Source: Sedimentisphaerales bacterium (GTDB taxonomy: Bacteria; Planctomycetota; Phycisphaerae; Sedimentisphaerales; Anaerobacaceae). Taken from it: 33,055 nucleotides of DNA. The notes below the pieces were generated by a model that was not told where the DNA came from, did no database searches, and saw only the letters and a program-made list of their open reading frames with translations. Shown piece by piece: positions 32,141 through 33,055 of the stretch. The stretch's first letter is position 1, and every line of letters starts with the position of its first letter. The position numbers were made by a program, and so were the translations under genes. Where the stretch lies: contig JARYLO010000016.1 of the NCBI GenBank assembly GCA_029907605.1, positions 1 to 33,055 on the forward strand. The letters run 5' to 3'.

Positions 32141-33055
32141 GGCCTTAGCACCTCAGAAGGAACACGATTGATCAGCTTGGCAAACATAAGGTAAAGCAGT
32201 CCAGTCAATATGTAGACAGGCAGGGTCATGTAAGAAGGGAAGATCCCCAACCAGATATAAGCGGCATAGAACAGGACCAATGGCAAGAGCCATGCTATCA
32301 GTACCGCCACATTAAACGAACTACCTGTTCGCTCTGCCCAGTTGGTGACCAAACCGAACCTCTTGGCCAGATATACCTCTACCAGGATCACCGCCCCTAC
32401 CGGTGCCAATGTTGTGCCGTACAGACCGACAAAGTCCAACAGCTTCATCGCCACCGCAGGAAACATGCCTGCCAATGTACACACAGACCCCGCGATAAAC
32501 GTTGCGACCGCCCTGGACATCTTTGGGTATAGCCCCTGGAATGCAAGGCCTGCCCTGTACAGGGTTGGGTTGGCAGTAGTCCATCCTGCCACCATTACAC
32601 AGACAAGTCCGGCCCAGCCGACTGCATCATACACCATCGGACCAGGGGGCATACCCTTTACAGGGTCAACACCATGATTGCGGACCCAATACACAAGCAA
32701 TAGTGCTGCGCATATCCACGCAATGTAATGCCCCAAGAACATCCCTGCAGCGGATGCCCAGCCGTAGGAGGGCTTCCTGGCAAACCTCAATACAGACAGA
32801 TCAGACATACCTATATGCATCGCTGCATTACAGAACCATGAAAAGAAGACCACGCCCCAAAAACCTATCTTGCTGTTAGTCCCTGGTGCAGGCGTGAGTA
32901 ACTCGACTAGGTTTATGCTCTTGAGCTTGCCCAAGGTTACAATACCACAGGCCAGGAATACCAAGAACATCCATGGCGATGCAAGGTGGCCTACCCTGGC
33001 CACAAAACCATAGCCTTTTATTGCCACGAACGTCATCATCGCCCCTAGGATGATC
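32137..33055 (-). CDS. NCS1-type nucleobase/cation permease, N-terminus outside the window
   Basis: The minus-strand frame is open to the window edge (reads IILGAMMTFVAIKG...), so the ATG at 33039 is internal and the first part of the gene is missing. About 305 residues are visible with some eight membrane helices. 'FFSWFCNAAMHIGMSDLSVL', 'AAGMFLGHYIAW' and 'VAGWTTANPTLYRAGLAFQG' resemble the purine-cytosine permease/NCS1 family (PF02133), in which such segments line the substrate and sodium or proton site. Substrate cannot be told. The gene is followed by the 57-residue membrane protein with ATGA overlap, and by rho in convergent orientation. Confidence 0.8.
   Translation of the reverse strand, partial: IILGAMMTFVAIKGYGFVARVGHLASPWMFLVFLACGIVTLGKLKSINLVELLTPAPGTNSKIGFWGVVFFSWFCNAAMHIGMSDLSVLRFARKPSYGWASAAGMFLGHYIAWICAALLLVYWVRNHGVDPVKGMPPGPMVYDAVGWAGLVCVMVAGWTTANPTLYRAGLAFQGLYPKMSRAVATFIAGSVCTLAGMFPAVAMKLLDFVGLYGTTLAPVGAVILVEVYLAKRFGLVTNWAERTGSSFNVAVLIAWLLPLVLFYAAYIWLGIFPSYMTLPVYILTGLLYLMFAKLINRVPSEVLRP

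Overview
The window looks like a piece of a Gram-negative-type bacterial chromosome of the Planctomycetota, most likely the class Phycisphaerae. This is inferred from gene content and not proven. The pointers are a complete type II secretion operon with Gly-rich GspC and GspD, an ECF sigma factor next to a single-pass partner carrying a 'DFxxWxxxHP' motif, a CotH/VTC/DUF4956 cassette, an outer-membrane barrel and a Rho with a long N-terminal extension. Coding density is high, with many ATGA, GTGA or TAGTG overlaps. AGGAGG-type ribosome binding sites are common and AGG dominates the Arg codons. I see no tRNA, rRNA, CRISPR array, insertion sequence or phage gene, and no gene-free stretch over 300 bases.

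Layout, left to right. (1) 1-1071 (+): C-terminal part of a glycoside-hydrolase-like TIM-barrel protein. (2) 1068-5157 (-): an electron-transfer unit, with a fused EtfB-EtfA followed by ETF:quinone oxidoreductase and perhaps a 63-residue protein. A near-consensus promoter sits so close to the etfBA start that its mRNA may be leaderless. (3) 5264-10533 (+): a tightly packed operon of ECF sigma factor, putative membrane anti-sigma factor, secreted protein of unknown function, CotH-family kinase-like protein, VTC/CYTH (polyphosphate polymerase-like) protein and DUF4956 membrane protein. (4) 10530-15414 (-): RND/MMPL transporter, periplasmic LolA-like protein and outer-membrane beta-barrel, all coupled, with a recognisable promoter. 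(5) 15554-28430 (-): an eleven-gene type II secretion operon in the order E-F-G-H-I-J-K-L-M-C-D, with a promoter in front and a strong intrinsic terminator behind. (6) 28647-31953 (+): queF (queuosine biosynthesis), a zinc-ribbon protein, coaE (coenzyme A biosynthesis) and rho. (7) 31967-33055 (-): an NCS1-type permease cut by the window edge, translationally coupled to a 57-residue membrane protein.

How the parts fit. Region 3 is the best candidate for a poorly described system: an ECF-controlled envelope module that puts a kinase-fold protein, a polyphosphate-polymerase-fold protein and a DUF4956 membrane protein beside a secreted protein. Region 5 is a full secretion machine apart from the prepilin peptidase. 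Its secretin has six N1-like repeats, and its GspC carries a Gly/Arg-rich tail. Region 2 would pass electrons from flavin dehydrogenases to the quinone pool. The fusion, the clostridial-type EtfB motif and extra cysteines in the quinone oxidoreductase raise the question of unusual electron routing. Region 4 resembles a machine for moving hydrophobic molecules between the membranes.
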